The notes: generated by a model not told the origin, from the letters alone. A DNA stretch of 64,000 nt from Streptomyces sp. Ncost-T10-10d (GCF_900091955.1 NZ_FMDF01000103.1:1-64000); one strand, 5' to 3'; shown: positions 16,523 to 25,577, counted from the first letter of the stretch. Program-made: numbers and translations.

Positions 16523-17071
16523 TCACGTTGCTGTGCGGGCCCCGTGCCCGTGCGGCCGACCGAGCCGGCGCGCCAGCCCGTGCACTCCCGCGACGGCCAC
16601 CGGGAGGAGCGCCAGCGTCGCTGCCGCTGTGCCGACGCCGCCGCTCTCGATACCGGCCGCCTTCAGCCGCCGCACAGCCCAGAGCGAGTACGGAATGACA
16701 ACGGCCGGTGCCGTGGCGACCCCTGGTGTGTAGCCGCGGTACGCCAGCGACTGCGCCATGTGGACGACGCCGTGCAGCCCGAATCCGACCAGTACGGTCC
16801 GGAAGAACGGGCTGCGGCCTCCCGTGCGCGCCCCGTCCGCCGACGCTGCCGCCACGACCCCGCCCATGAGGCCGATGGCGACATTGACATCCCGCTGCGA
16901 GAGTTCCATCCGCGCCCAGACCTGCTCGGGCACTTTCGGGAATCGCTCCTGGAGCCTCGGTCGGGCGGACCGCGTCCAGCCGGCCATGGTGGCCAGCTCC
17001 TCCAGGTCGTTGGCCACCCAGGCGGCGAGCAGCCCCCAGGTCACCGCCTTGGAAACCGCTGCCTCCGCCAT
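16523..17071 (-). CDS. HXXEE-domain membrane protein
   Basis: The 182-residue protein has about four to five membrane helices and matches the small HXXEE family, named for a histidine and glutamate pair in the first segment. Here that motif reads WVANDLEELATMAGW, so the first histidine is asparagine, while the second conserved block (GLHGVVHMAQSLAYRGYTPG) keeps its histidines. The family has no known activity. It starts at the ATG giving MAEAAVSKAVTWG and is divergent from the TetR gene across a perfect palindrome, so it is the likely target of that regulator. Confidence 0.82.
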   Translation of the reverse strand: MAEAAVSKAVTWGLLAAWVANDLEELATMAGWTRSARPRLQERFPKVPEQVWARMELSQRDVNVAIGLMGGVVAAASADGARTGGRSPFFRTVLVGFGLHGVVHMAQSLAYRGYTPGVATAPAVVIPYSLWAVRRLKAAGIESGGVGTAAATLALLPVAVAGVHGLARRLGRPHGHGARTAT

Positions 17072-17111
17072 GCCTGGCCCCCATACGTCGCAGTACGATG
17101 ACCACACCATA

Positions 17112-17129
17112 CAACGCAACGTTGCGTTG
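17112..17129. promoter_or_regulatory. Perfect 18-bp palindromic operator for the TetR protein
   Basis: CAACGCAACGTTGCGTTG is a perfect palindrome, 19 bases before the TetR start codon and 41 bases before the HXXEE start. Its size, symmetry and position between divergent genes are typical of a TetR-family operator that represses both genes. Confidence 0.78.
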
Positions 17130-17147
17130 CTTTTCCCTGGAGCGCTC

Positions 17148-17726
17148 ATGCCCGATCCGACCGTGAACCGCCGCCCGGGCAAGGGCCCTCGTGCCGCCGA
17201 AGCGATCTTCGAAACCACGCTGCGCCATCTCGCGGAACGCGGCTACACCCGTCTCACCATCGAGGCCGTCGCCCAGGACTCCGGGGTCAACAAGACGACG
17301 ATCTACCGCTGGTGGCCCTCGAAACCGGCGCTGTTGCGGGCGGCCATGCTCCATGCCCGGGTCCTTGACATCGACATCCCCGATACGGGCAGCCTCCGCG
17401 GTGATCTGATCGCCCTCACCGAACAGATCACCGACCTGCTCACCGACGGGCGTACGGAACCGGTCGCCCGCGCCATGACCTCGGGTACCGGCCTGCCGGA
17501 CGACGAACTCGCCGCCCTCACCCGCGATTTCTTCGCCGATCGGTTCTCCCGCGAGCAGCCGGTCTTCGCCCGCGCCACCGCCCGTGGTGAACTGCCCGAG
17601 AACGCCGACCCGATGCTGCTGCTGGACCTGATCGCGGGAGCGGTCTGGATGCGGGTGCTGCTCCGCCGGGAACCGGTACCGCCGGACTTCGCCCGCGATG
17701 TCGTCGATGCCGTGTTGCCTCGCTGA
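17148..17726 (+). CDS. TetR/AcrR-family transcriptional regulator
   Basis: The 192-residue repressor has a standard N-terminal helix-turn-helix: IFETTLRHLAERGYTRLTIEAVA, then DSGVNKTTIYRWWPSKPALLRAAM (about 39-62). The C-terminal ligand-binding half resembles the TetR_C type with LLDLIAGAVWMRVLLRREP. The ligand is unknown. ATG at 17148 has GGAG six bases upstream. It probably represses itself and the divergent HXXEE gene through the 18-bp palindrome in the gap; loss of repression would follow ligand binding. Confidence 0.92.
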   Translation: MPDPTVNRRPGKGPRAAEAIFETTLRHLAERGYTRLTIEAVAQDSGVNKTTIYRWWPSKPALLRAAMLHARVLDIDIPDTGSLRGDLIALTEQITDLLTDGRTEPVARAMTSGTGLPDDELAALTRDFFADRFSREQPVFARATARGELPENADPMLLLDLIAGAVWMRVLLRREPVPPDFARDVVDAVLPR

Positions 17727-17805
17727 GGGCGGCCCCGGGGTGGTCGGGTACTGTGCCGCAGCCGGACCGAGACCCATCACATGCGCGGAACAGGGAGCGA
17801 TCCAC

Positions 17806-18114
17806 ATGGGTGCGCCGATACGCCACTACACAGCCATGACGCCGGATGGCGAGGTGTTCACGGTCAACATGGAGCGGGATTTCCGGTACGACCCGTACCG
17901 TGACTTCCTGATCTGTGCGCACTGCGGCTGGTCGCCGTCACTCCTGACCATGGAGAAAATCATCGACATGGCCGGGGAACATCTGGCGTCGGCGCACGGC
18001 GCCGACCGGGGACTGTCCCAGCAGGAGAACGAGTCGTTCCGGAAAGCGCGACTGATCGTGCTGCCGATCGTCGTCGTGCTGCTGATCGGTCTCTTCGTCT
18101 ATCTGCGGAGTTGA
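17806..18114 (+). CDS. Small membrane-anchored protein with a CxxC motif
   Basis: The 102-residue protein starts at the ATG with GGGAG nine bases upstream. Its soluble N-terminal part contains FLICAHCGWSPSLLTMEKIIDMAGEHL, a CxxC followed by a histidine-bearing helix, which could bind zinc like a small C2H2-type finger. One C-terminal membrane helix (LIVLPIVVVLLIGLFVYL) anchors it with the N-terminus in the cytoplasm. I do not recognise a family. It converges with the SWIM gene. Confidence 0.75.
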   Translation: MGAPIRHYTAMTPDGEVFTVNMERDFRYDPYRDFLICAHCGWSPSLLTMEKIIDMAGEHLASAHGADRGLSQQENESFRKARLIVLPIVVVLLIGLFVYLRS

Positions 18115-18146
18115 GAAGCTGAGGTCGGTCCGGGGCCGGCCGGGGG

Positions 18147-19463
18147 TCAGCCTCCGCCGAGTTCCATGAGCGCGCCCACCGGATCGGAGTCCGGGGTGGC
18201 GCGGGGCCACCAGTCGTCCTCGCCCGGCTCGGATTCGTAGCCGTACCAGCGGCCGTCGTGGCCGAAGCGGAGCTGAAGTGTCCCGCTGGGGTGCGTGAGG
18301 TGGTTGCGCCAGGGGTGGAAGCGGGGGAAGTCGGCGGCTGCGAGCGCGGGGCGGGCGCGGTCGAACGGGCCGGCCGGAGGATCCCAGGGCGTTTCGAGGA
18401 CGGCCAGTCCTTCGGCGCCGCCCTGGCGCCAGGCCGCGACGGCTCGGGCCAGGTCGGTGGGGGTGCGGCCGGTGGCGTACGCCAGCTCGCGGTAGAGGGC
18501 ACGGGTGGTTGCGGTGAGTCCGGCGGTGGGGCGGGACGCGGCCAGCCGTACCGCGTCCTGCCAGGAGGTGAGGCCGGCGAGCGGGTCGAGGCCGGTGGTG
18601 AGGAGCGTGTGCGCACGGGCCGCCGCATCCGTGGCGAGGTGGTCGAGGGCGAGCGGGTCGCGGGCGCCGGGCAGGCTCGGGTACGAGGGTGGCTGCCCGG
18701 GATGCGGCAGGACCGGGAGCGGGGCCGGGAGCGGCGGGAGGTAGCGGTCGGCGAGGGCTTCGCGGGCCGGCACGGAGGGGGTGGCAGGGGCCGTGGGGCG
18801 TTCCCGGGCGGAGTGTGCGGCGTTGCGACGGCCCAGCTCTTCGAGGAGTTCGCGCTCGCCCCGGCCGCGCAGCAGCAGCAGGACGAACGGGTCTGCGTCC
18901 AGGAGACGGGCCATCTGGTAACAGAGGGCGGCCACATGTTTGCAGGGCCAGCCGTGGTCGGGACAGGAGCAACCGGGGTCGAGATCGCCCCCGGCGGGCA
19001 GCAGTCCGACACCGGCCTCGGCCGCCGTGTCGACCAGCGAGTGCGGCATCTCCTTGGCGAGCAGCGCGGCAAGGTGGCCGGGGCGGGCGGCGACCTCGTC
19101 CAGGAACATGTCCCAGTCGGCGTCGGTGAGCGACCGCAGACGCAGCTCGGCGCGGTAGGGGCGGGGGCGGCTGCCGTGAACGTAGGCGACGACCCGTCCG
19201 GGGGTGACGGTGATCGCTGCGACCTTGCCGCTGTCGGCGTACGTACGACCGCGGGAGAGCCGTCCCTCGTCCATCGACAGGGACTCCAGGGCGGCCACCC
19301 AGGCGCGGCCCCACCAGCTGTCCGCGAAGGGTTCGTCGCCGTCGGACGGGCGGGGCGGCACGGCCTCGAAGGTGCGCCGCAGATCGTCGGGGCCGGGGCG
19401 CGAGCGTGCGACGGGACGGGGCTCGGGGCGGGCATACGCATGGGACTGGGGGCGGGGGCTCAT
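18147..19463 (-). CDS. SWIM zinc-finger protein
   Basis: The 438-residue protein carries a SWIM zinc finger near residues 160-180, CSCPDHGWPCKHVAALCY, with the C-x-C-x(n)-C-x-H ligand set. The upstream part (WGRAWVAALESLSMDEGRLSRGRTYADSGKV) is the conserved N-terminal region of the actinobacterial SWIM family. The middle and C-terminal parts are alanine/proline rich and end in a DGRWYGYESEPGEDDWWP segment. SWIM fingers bind DNA or proteins. Its start overlaps the end of the SNF2 helicase gene by four bases, so the two are coupled and likely work together in a DNA-remodelling or repair complex. Confidence 0.88.
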   Translation of the reverse strand: MSPRPQSHAYARPEPRPVARSRPGPDDLRRTFEAVPPRPSDGDEPFADSWWGRAWVAALESLSMDEGRLSRGRTYADSGKVAAITVTPGRVVAYVHGSRPRPYRAELRLRSLTDADWDMFLDEVAARPGHLAALLAKEMPHSLVDTAAEAGVGLLPAGGDLDPGCSCPDHGWPCKHVAALCYQMARLLDADPFVLLLLRGRGERELLEELGRRNAAHSARERPTAPATPSVPAREALADRYLPPLPAPLPVLPHPGQPPSYPSLPGARDPLALDHLATDAAARAHTLLTTGLDPLAGLTSWQDAVRLAASRPTAGLTATTRALYRELAYATGRTPTDLARAVAAWRQGGAEGLAVLETPWDPPAGPFDRARPALAAADFPRFHPWRNHLTHPSGTLQLRFGHDGRWYGYESEPGEDDWWPRATPDSDPVGALMELGGG

Positions 19464-22408
19464 GACGGCCTCCGGAGCGAGACGAGATCGGCCAGGTCAC
19501 GATCGCTGAGCTCGGTCAGCGCGGTCTCACCGGCGCCGAGGACCGCGTCGGCCAGGACTCGCTTGGCCCGCAGCAGCTCGTCGATCCGGTCCTCGACCGT
19601 GCCTTCCGCGATCAGCCGGTGGACCTGCACGGGTTGTGTCTGGCCGATGCGGTACGCCCGGTCCGTGGCCTGTTCCTCGACGGCCGGGTTCCACCAGCGG
19701 TCGTAGTGGATGACGTGGGCGGCCCTGGTGAGATTCAGTCCGGTGCCCGCCGCCTTGAGGGAGAGCAGGAAGACCGGGACCTCGCCGGACTGGAAGCGGT
19801 CCACCATCTGTTCCCGCTCGGCCACAGGCGTACCGCCGTGCAGGAGTTGAGAGGGGATGGCGCGCGAGGCGAGGTGGGCGGAGAGGAGCCGGGCCATCGT
19901 CACGTACTGGGTGAAGATGAGGACGGAGCCGTCCTCGGCAAGGATCGTGTCGAGGAGCTCGTCGAGCAGGGCAAGCTTTCCCGAACGGCCGACGAGGCGG
20001 GTCGGTTCTTCCTTCAGATACTGCGCGGGGTGGTTGCAGATCTGCTTGAGCGAGGCCAGCAGCTTCATGATCAGACCGCGGCGGGCGATGCCTTCCGAGG
20101 CTTCGATGAATGCCATCGTCTCGCGGACCGCCGCCTCGTAGAGCGTGGCCTGCTCGCGGGTGAGGAAGACGGGGTGGTCGGTCTCCGTCTTGGGCGGCAG
20201 CTCGGGGGCGATGCCCGGGTCCGACTTCTTCCGGCGCAGGAGAAAGGGCCGGACCAGCCTGGAAAGCCGCTCGACCGCTTCGCCGTTGGCGAGCCCGGCA
20301 GCCGAGCCGGTGTTCTCGACGATACGGGCGTGCCTGGCCCGGAACGCCTTGAGGGGGCCCAGCAGTCCGGGGGTGGTCCAGTCGAGCAGGGCCCACAGCT
20401 CGGAGAGGTTGTTCTCCACGGGGGTGCCGGTGAGGGCGACTCTGGCCGGGGCCGGGATGGTGCGCAGCGCCTTCGCAGTGGAGGAGTGCGGGTTCTTCAC
20501 GTGCTGGGCCTCGTCGGCGACGACCAGTCCCCAGCTGTGGCCGGCGAGTTGCGCCGCGCTCGAACGCATCGTGCCGTAGGTGGTCAGGACGAAGCCGCCG
20601 TCGGGTTCGGCGAGTGTGCGGTCGGTGCCGTGGAAGCGGCGCACGGGGACGCCGGGGGCGAAGCGGTTGATCTCCCGGTGCCAGTTGCCCAGGAGGGAGG
20701 CGGGGCAGATCACCAGGGTGGGCGCGGGGTGGGCACGATGCAGATGGAGGGCGATGAGGGTGATCGTCTTGCCCAGGCCCATGTCGTCGGCGAGGCAGCC
20801 GCCGAGGCCGAGTGAGGTCATCCGGTCCAGCCAGGCGAGGCCGCGCAGTTGGTAGTCGCGGAGCGTGGCGTCCAGACCGGGCGGCGGGGCGATGGTGGTG
20901 TCGTCGGCGGTGATGCGGGTACGGAGTGCGGCCAGCGCTCCGACGGGCACCGCTTCGACCTGTTCGCCGTCGACTTCGGCGCTGCCGGTCAGGGCGACGG
21001 CAAGCGCGTCGACCGGATCGAGCAGGCCGAGCTCCCGCTTGCGCGCCTTGCGTACGAGCGCCGGGTCGACGACGACCCACTGGTCCCGCAGGCGCACCAC
21101 CGGCCGGTGGGCTTCCGCGAGAACGTCCATCTCCGCCTCGGTGAGCTGCTCGTCGCCCAGCGACAACTGCCAGTTGAAGGCGAAGAGCTGCTCGGCGTCG
21201 AAGAACGAGGTGCCGTCGGTGGCCGAACCGGGGGCGGGTCGCACAACGGCGGAGGCAGTGAGGGAACGGACGAGCTCCCTGGGCCAGTGGACGCTCACCC
21301 CGGCCGCCGCCAGCCGTGCTCCGGCGTCGCTCAGCAGCTCGTACAGCTCGTCCTCTTCGAGTGCGAGCACATCGGGCACCGGCTGGTCCAGCAACCGCTC
21401 CAACGGTGCCCAGACGCGGGCGGCGCGGCGCAGTGCGAGCACGGCGTCGATCCTGGCCCGCGGGCCGAACGGCTCCCCCACCCCGCCGTGCCACAGCGCG
21501 GCGGCGTCGACCACATAGGTCGGGTCGGCCAGGCTGTGCACCTGGGTGATGGCTGCGGCGGCGTGCCGCGCGGCGCCGGGACGGGCATCCGCCGCCGTAC
21601 CGGAGGCCCCGTTGTCGCCGAAGGCCTCGCTGTCGTCGGGGCTGTCGTACGTATCGGCCGTGTCGAAGAGTTCGTATGCCGACAGGTCGAGACGCAGCGA
21701 CACCCGTACACCCGCATCGAGACCGGCCGCGACCTCGACGGCCCAGTCACGGGCTCCTGGCAGATGCTGGGCCTCACGGGCTGCAAAGGCCGCACCCATC
21801 GCGTACGCCGCGGCCGGCGTACGGGGCAGGACATCGGCAACAGCATCGAGGAACGCCCCGAGCAGCCACTCCGGATCGGGGAGCTGAAGCGGTGCGCGGT
21901 CCGGGAGCGGCACCGCGTACCCCTCGACCGGCATGGCGGCTGCGATCGCCCGGAGATGGGCGATGTCCTCGGCGTCGCGCGGTCCGGCCCGCCAGGCGTC
22001 GTGGTCGTCGCCGGTCAGGCCGGGGAGCAGCCTGCCGCGCGCCACCAGATGGAGCGCCTGGAGTGCGGCTGCACCCCAGCACCGGGTGGCGGGGTGGGCG
22101 GACTGCTGGTGGCGGGCGCGGGCCAGCAGCGGCAGGGCATCGGTCACGGGCAGCAGGATGGCGGGCACCGTACGCCGACGGACGCCGTCCTGTTGTCCAT
22201 GCCGACGGACGACGGTGATCTCCGCGGCGGTCGGACCGGGTGTCCGATCTTCGAAGTCCGCGGAGTCACCCGGCTCCGGGAGGGGGCCGCCATCGGGATC
22301 CCAGAAGGCGATGCGCCCGTCCCTCGGCAGCGATGCGGGCAGGAAGACAGCGGCACAGCTCAGGAGGCGGGCAGCGGACGCGTCCAGCTGATGTCGTGCC
22401 GTGGTCAT
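19460..22408 (-). CDS. SNF2/RapA-type DEAD-like ATPase (HelZ-like helicase)
   Basis: This 982-residue protein has an N-terminal 450-residue SNF2-associated region, then a two-lobed Swi2/Snf2 motor: LADDMGLGKTITLIALHL (Walker A near 540), VICPASLLGNW, VVADEAQHVKN (DEAQ near 630), LTGTPVENNLSELWALLD, and helicase C (SVLIFTQYVTM, FLLSLKAAGTGLNLT, RAYRIGQTQPVQVHRLIAEG). It would translocate on duplex DNA. The start has GGGAGGGGAC upstream. A damage-type promoter lies 60 bases upstream, and the SWIM gene follows with a four-base overlap. It resembles the damage-inducible HelZ group of mycobacteria. Confidence 0.93.
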   Translation of the reverse strand: MTTARHQLDASAARLLSCAAVFLPASLPRDGRIAFWDPDGGPLPEPGDSADFEDRTPGPTAAEITVVRRHGQQDGVRRRTVPAILLPVTDALPLLARARHQQSAHPATRCWGAAALQALHLVARGRLLPGLTGDDHDAWRAGPRDAEDIAHLRAIAAAMPVEGYAVPLPDRAPLQLPDPEWLLGAFLDAVADVLPRTPAAAYAMGAAFAAREAQHLPGARDWAVEVAAGLDAGVRVSLRLDLSAYELFDTADTYDSPDDSEAFGDNGASGTAADARPGAARHAAAAITQVHSLADPTYVVDAAALWHGGVGEPFGPRARIDAVLALRRAARVWAPLERLLDQPVPDVLALEEDELYELLSDAGARLAAAGVSVHWPRELVRSLTASAVVRPAPGSATDGTSFFDAEQLFAFNWQLSLGDEQLTEAEMDVLAEAHRPVVRLRDQWVVVDPALVRKARKRELGLLDPVDALAVALTGSAEVDGEQVEAVPVGALAALRTRITADDTTIAPPPGLDATLRDYQLRGLAWLDRMTSLGLGGCLADDMGLGKTITLIALHLHRAHPAPTLVICPASLLGNWHREINRFAPGVPVRRFHGTDRTLAEPDGGFVLTTYGTMRSSAAQLAGHSWGLVVADEAQHVKNPHSSTAKALRTIPAPARVALTGTPVENNLSELWALLDWTTPGLLGPLKAFRARHARIVENTGSAAGLANGEAVERLSRLVRPFLLRRKKSDPGIAPELPPKTETDHPVFLTREQATLYEAAVRETMAFIEASEGIARRGLIMKLLASLKQICNHPAQYLKEEPTRLVGRSGKLALLDELLDTILAEDGSVLIFTQYVTMARLLSAHLASRAIPSQLLHGGTPVAEREQMVDRFQSGEVPVFLLSLKAAGTGLNLTRAAHVIHYDRWWNPAVEEQATDRAYRIGQTQPVQVHRLIAEGTVEDRIDELLRAKRVLADAVLGAGETALTELSDRDLADLVSLRRPS

Positions 22409-22467
22409 CGGTCCCCTCCCGTCCCGCCCCGGTCCTTTTGATCGTCTTGATCCTTATGACTCCTGCG

Positions 22468-22490
22468 AGTCTAGGCGGGGGGTCTGACAA
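22468..22490 (-). promoter_or_regulatory. RecA-independent DNA-damage promoter of the SNF2 helicase operon
   Basis: On the complement, TTGTCAGAC is followed by eight bases and TAGACT, matching the tTGTCRg-N8-TAnnnT pattern with one or two differences in the degenerate right end of the first box. The -10 box ends 60 bases upstream of the helicase start, leaving a leader of about 50 bases with a normal ribosome site. Confidence 0.65.
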
Positions 22491-22598
22491 CCGGTCGCGC
22501 ACCTGCATTCCAGCAGGTCAGATGCAATACAGGCCTTGATACGCCCTTGCCGACAGGCCGACCCGACCGGCCCAGGGCAGGAAATGGCGCGGTTCGGC

Positions 22599-23606
22599 TC
22601 AGTGCCTGGCGAGCGGCTTCGGGCGAGGGGGCCGCGCGGGCGCCGTGGCCGCAGAAACAGCGGGCGCGGAAGCCGGAGGGGCCGCGGGCGCCACGGACGG
22701 CTGCGGCTGTGCCTGCGCAGGGCGCTGCGCCTGTGCAGGGCGCTGCGCCTGTGCAGGGCGCTGTGCCTGTGCAGGGCGCTGTGCCTGTGCCGGCTGCTGC
22801 GGCGGCCGCACGGCCTGCTGCGGCTGCCTCACCTGCTGCTGCACGGGCTGCTGCGCCCGCTCCAGGAAGCGGAGCAGCTCCACCGGGAACGGGAGCACCA
22901 GCGTGGAGTTCTTCTCGGCCGCGACCGCGACCACCGTCTGCAGCAGGCGCAGCTGGAGCGCGGCCGGCTGGGAAGACATCTCCTTCGCCGCCTCGGCGAG
23001 TTTCTTCGAGGCCTGAAGCTCGGCGTCCGCGTTGATGACGCGGGCTCGCCGCTCACGGTCGGCCTCGGCCTGACGGGCCATGGAGCGCTTCATCGTCTCC
23101 GGCAGCGAAACGTCCTTGATCTCCACCCGGTCGATCTGCACACCCCACCCGACCGCTGGGCTGTCGATCATCAGCTCAAGGCCCTGATTCAGCTTCTCGC
23201 GGTTGGACAGCAGATCATCCAGATCGCTCTTGCCGATGATCGACCGCAGCGAGGTCTGTGCCATCTGTGACACCGCGAACCGGTAGTCCTCCACCTGGAT
23301 CACGGCACTCGCCGCATCGACCACCTTGAAGTAGATGACCGCGTCCACCCGCACCGTCACGTTGTCCCGGGTGATTCCGTCCTGCGCGGGCACCGGCATC
23401 GTCACGATCTGCATATTGACCTTGCGCAGCCGCTCGATGCCGGGCAGCACCATGGTGAATCCGGGCCCTCGCACATCGTTACGGAGCCTGCCGAGCCGCA
23501 GTACGACGCCCCGCTCGTACTGCTTGACGACCTTGGCCGCCGCCGCCATGTACAGCGCACCCGCCGAGGCCGCCCCCACTATCGCGATTACGAGCTCCTG
23601 GACCAT
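22599..23606 (-). CDS. Slipin-type SPFH/Band 7 membrane protein with a glutamine/proline repeat tail
   Basis: The 335-residue protein starts with one membrane helix (LVIAIVGAASAGALYMAAAA), followed by the SPFH domain: YERGVVLRLGRLRNDVRGPG, VPAQDGITRDNVTVRVDAVIYFKVVD, and the coiled-coil segment QAEADRERRARVINADAELQASKKLAEAA. Slipins are stomatin relatives that scaffold membrane microdomains. The last 80 residues are low complexity and include a PAQAQR hexapeptide repeated four times, encoded by an 18-bp DNA repeat. The usual NfeD partner gene is not adjacent. The start at ATG 23606 gives MVQELVIAIVG. Confidence 0.9.
   Translation of the reverse strand: MVQELVIAIVGAASAGALYMAAAAKVVKQYERGVVLRLGRLRNDVRGPGFTMVLPGIERLRKVNMQIVTMPVPAQDGITRDNVTVRVDAVIYFKVVDAASAVIQVEDYRFAVSQMAQTSLRSIIGKSDLDDLLSNREKLNQGLELMIDSPAVGWGVQIDRVEIKDVSLPETMKRSMARQAEADRERRARVINADAELQASKKLAEAAKEMSSQPAALQLRLLQTVVAVAAEKNSTLVLPFPVELLRFLERAQQPVQQQVRQPQQAVRPPQQPAQAQRPAQAQRPAQAQRPAQAQRPAQAQPQPSVAPAAPPASAPAVSAATAPARPPRPKPLARH
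22711..22793. repeat. In-frame 18-bp tandem repeat inside the slipin gene
   Basis: Four copies of an 18-base unit, GCCTGTGCAGGGCGCTGT or one- to two-base variants, start at 22711, 22729, 22747 and 22765, followed by a partial fifth copy. On the coding strand the unit gives the hexapeptide PAQAQR, so copy-number change would keep the frame. Confidence 0.85.
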
Positions 23607-23864
23607 GACGGCCCCCTGAACGCCGGAAATATCTGCGACACAGAAATCAATCGCTGTTACCACGGTATGCCCAATATCAACCGATATGAACATAAGTCGA
23701 GGCCCACCCTGTACGACTGTCGCCCGGCCGGCCGCGCACCGGATGCCGGACCACCGGGGAGCAGGCAGGGTGACCAGCGTCAGCACGTTCTCCGTGGCGC
23801 ATGCGGTGCTGTGGCGTACGCCGTGCTGACGGATGAGCCGGACGAGACAGACGAGGACCCGCCC

Positions 23865-24212
23865 ATGCCCGTGATCGATCACCGGCGCCGCCGTCTCGGC
23901 ATCGCAGCCGGGACCGCGCTCCTGACCCTCACCGTCGCGGGCTGTTCCGGCCTCGGCCGGACCGCGGTCGGGCCGATCATCTACACGACCGAGCGGGACG
24001 CCGTGATCGCGGTGAACAGCCCTTCGGTGAAAGGCTGCCACCCGCTTGCTCCCGCTGGTGCCAAGGAAGTGAGCAACGGCACCCTGATCGACATCATTCT
24101 GTACCGCACACCCAACTGCACCGGTCCGGGTACGACGTACCTCGCGACCACACTCAGCGACGTCAACGGGTCCGGCGCCCTGCCGTGGCGCAGTTTCAGC
24201 ACGGTCCACTGA
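23865..24212 (+). CDS. Small lipoprotein of unknown function
   Basis: The 115-residue protein has a signal peptide with an n-region MPVIDHRRRRLG, a hydrophobic core and the lipobox TVAGC, so it should be lipid-anchored outside the membrane. The mature part of about 85 residues contains IIYTTERDAVIAVNSPSVKGCHPL and LYRTPNCTG, with two more cysteines that may pair. The start is the ATG preceded by GACGAGGAC. I do not recognise the family; it may be a cell-surface or stress protein. It is transcribed divergently from the slipin gene. Confidence 0.72.
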   Translation: MPVIDHRRRRLGIAAGTALLTLTVAGCSGLGRTAVGPIIYTTERDAVIAVNSPSVKGCHPLAPAGAKEVSNGTLIDIILYRTPNCTGPGTTYLATTLSDVNGSGALPWRSFSTVH

Positions 24213-24317
24213 CCGGCCGCGTGCAGAGCGGAAAGCCGCTGAAGGGTGTCCGCCGGCGCCCGCTGCCGAAGTTTCGGTGCCGGGCCGTCGACGTGGACGA
24301 GAGCCGCTCCATGGCCG

Positions 24318-24773
24318 CTATGCACGCCTGCGGACGAGCGCGACCAGATCCGCCGTGCGGCCCTGTCGCTCCCGGGCGATCAGGACGAGCAGCACGATGA
24401 GCAGCGCCGGCATGATCGCGTTCATCCGGTCGAGCAGTGTCAGTTGGACGATGGAGGCGCCGGCCATCAGCCCGCAGAAGGCCATGGCCGCCACTCCTGC
24501 CAGGACCGGGATCAACAGGGCAATGGCCCCCGCCATCTCCAGCCCTCCGATGGTGTACATCGCGGCCTGGTTCCAGCCCATCCGGTCGAAGGACTCGATC
24601 GCCGTCTCATGAGCGATCAGCTTGGCGAACGCACTGAACCCGAAGAACAGGGCAAGAACGACGCGTGCGGCGGTCAGTGCGACGGCCCCGCGACTGCGAC
24701 CCCCGGCTCGGGTGCCGGAAGAGGTGGCAAGGGTGGCAGCGGGGGTGTTCGGGACCGGTGTGCACTCGGACAT
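24318..24773 (-). CDS. DoxX-family membrane protein
   Basis: The 151-residue protein has four membrane helices after a 30-residue polar N-terminus. The first helix carries the DoxX signature ARVVLALFFGFSAFAKLIAH, the second YTIGGLEMAGAIALLIPVLAG, and the last ends in basic residues. DoxX proteins are linked to thiol and oxidative stress handling in actinobacteria, but the activity is unclear. The start has GAGGAGACC upstream. Confidence 0.87.
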   Translation of the reverse strand: MSECTPVPNTPAATLATSSGTRAGGRSRGAVALTAARVVLALFFGFSAFAKLIAHETAIESFDRMGWNQAAMYTIGGLEMAGAIALLIPVLAGVAAMAFCGLMAGASIVQLTLLDRMNAIMPALLIVLLVLIARERQGRTADLVALVRRRA

Positions 24774-24881
24774 CTGGGTCTCCTCGGGAAAGCTTCGCGC
24801 GGTGTTGCCTACGAAGAGGTAGACCGGTCCGCGGTCCGGAACTCATCGCTTCCCGGACCGCGGATCCTTCGCTCCGAGGGG

Positions 24882-25577
24882 CTACTTCGGCAGAGCCCGC
24901 ACCCAGATCCCGTCATCGGTGAGATACCGGTCGACGGTCAGACCCGCCGCCTCCAGGTACCCCTCGAACTGCTCCTTCGACAGCGCCCGCGACAGGAATG
25001 TCTGGGTCCACCGCGCATCGTCGAAGAGGTACTCGGCATGCACCGAGTCCACCCCGTCCTCCACGGGCTCGGCCGAGACGATCCGTACGGTGCAGCCGCC
25101 CGGATCGACCCGTTCCCGCGGCAGGTTGGTGTGGTAATCGGCGCCCTCGCGCTGGATGAGTACGGCCCCGCCGTCCTTGACGTGGTTCCGGCAGGCACGC
25201 AGCATCCCGTCACGCACCCGGTGCTCGCTCGTGTGCACCAGGAACGACGCCAGCATCACCACGTCGAACGTCTCGTCACCGAGGTCCAGTGACTCGATGG
25301 GGCTCTGTACGGTGCGGGCGCCGCGGATGTGCTCCAGCATCTGTGCCGACTCGTCCACGGCGGTGACGTCGAAGCCTCGCGCGATCAGCGGATGGGTCAC
25401 CCGGCCCGCCCCGCAGCCCAGTTCCAGAATGCTTGCCCCGGCGGGTACGGCCGCCGCGATCACCTCCGGTTCATCGCCGACGGTCAGCCGTCTGTACAGT
25501 TCGACCGCACAGCCGTCCGGCGTGATCGCGCCGGGGCCCGTCCCTGAATATCCCTCACGCACCAGTCGTCCGCTCAT
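24882..25577 (-). CDS. Class I SAM-dependent methyltransferase
   Basis: The 231-residue protein has the Rossmann methyltransferase core: motif I ILELGCGAGRVTHPL (about 54-68), motif II FDVTAVDESAQMLEHI, motif IV ETFDVVMLASFLVHT, and a post-motif GAVLIQREGADY. The C-terminal half includes EYLFDDARWTQTFLSRALS, similar to small-molecule methyltransferases. The substrate cannot be named. I chose the ATG giving MSGRLVREGYSG; upstream in-frame codons look non-coding. Confidence 0.88.
   Translation of the reverse strand: MSGRLVREGYSGTGPGAITPDGCAVELYRRLTVGDEPEVIAAAVPAGASILELGCGAGRVTHPLIARGFDVTAVDESAQMLEHIRGARTVQSPIESLDLGDETFDVVMLASFLVHTSEHRVRDGMLRACRNHVKDGGAVLIQREGADYHTNLPRERVDPGGCTVRIVSAEPVEDGVDSVHAEYLFDDARWTQTFLSRALSKEQFEGYLEAAGLTVDRYLTDDGIWVRALPK

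Noticed and set aside
22711..22793. CRISPR-like repeat array
   Set aside because: The 18-bp units are contiguous without spacers and encode an in-frame hexapeptide.
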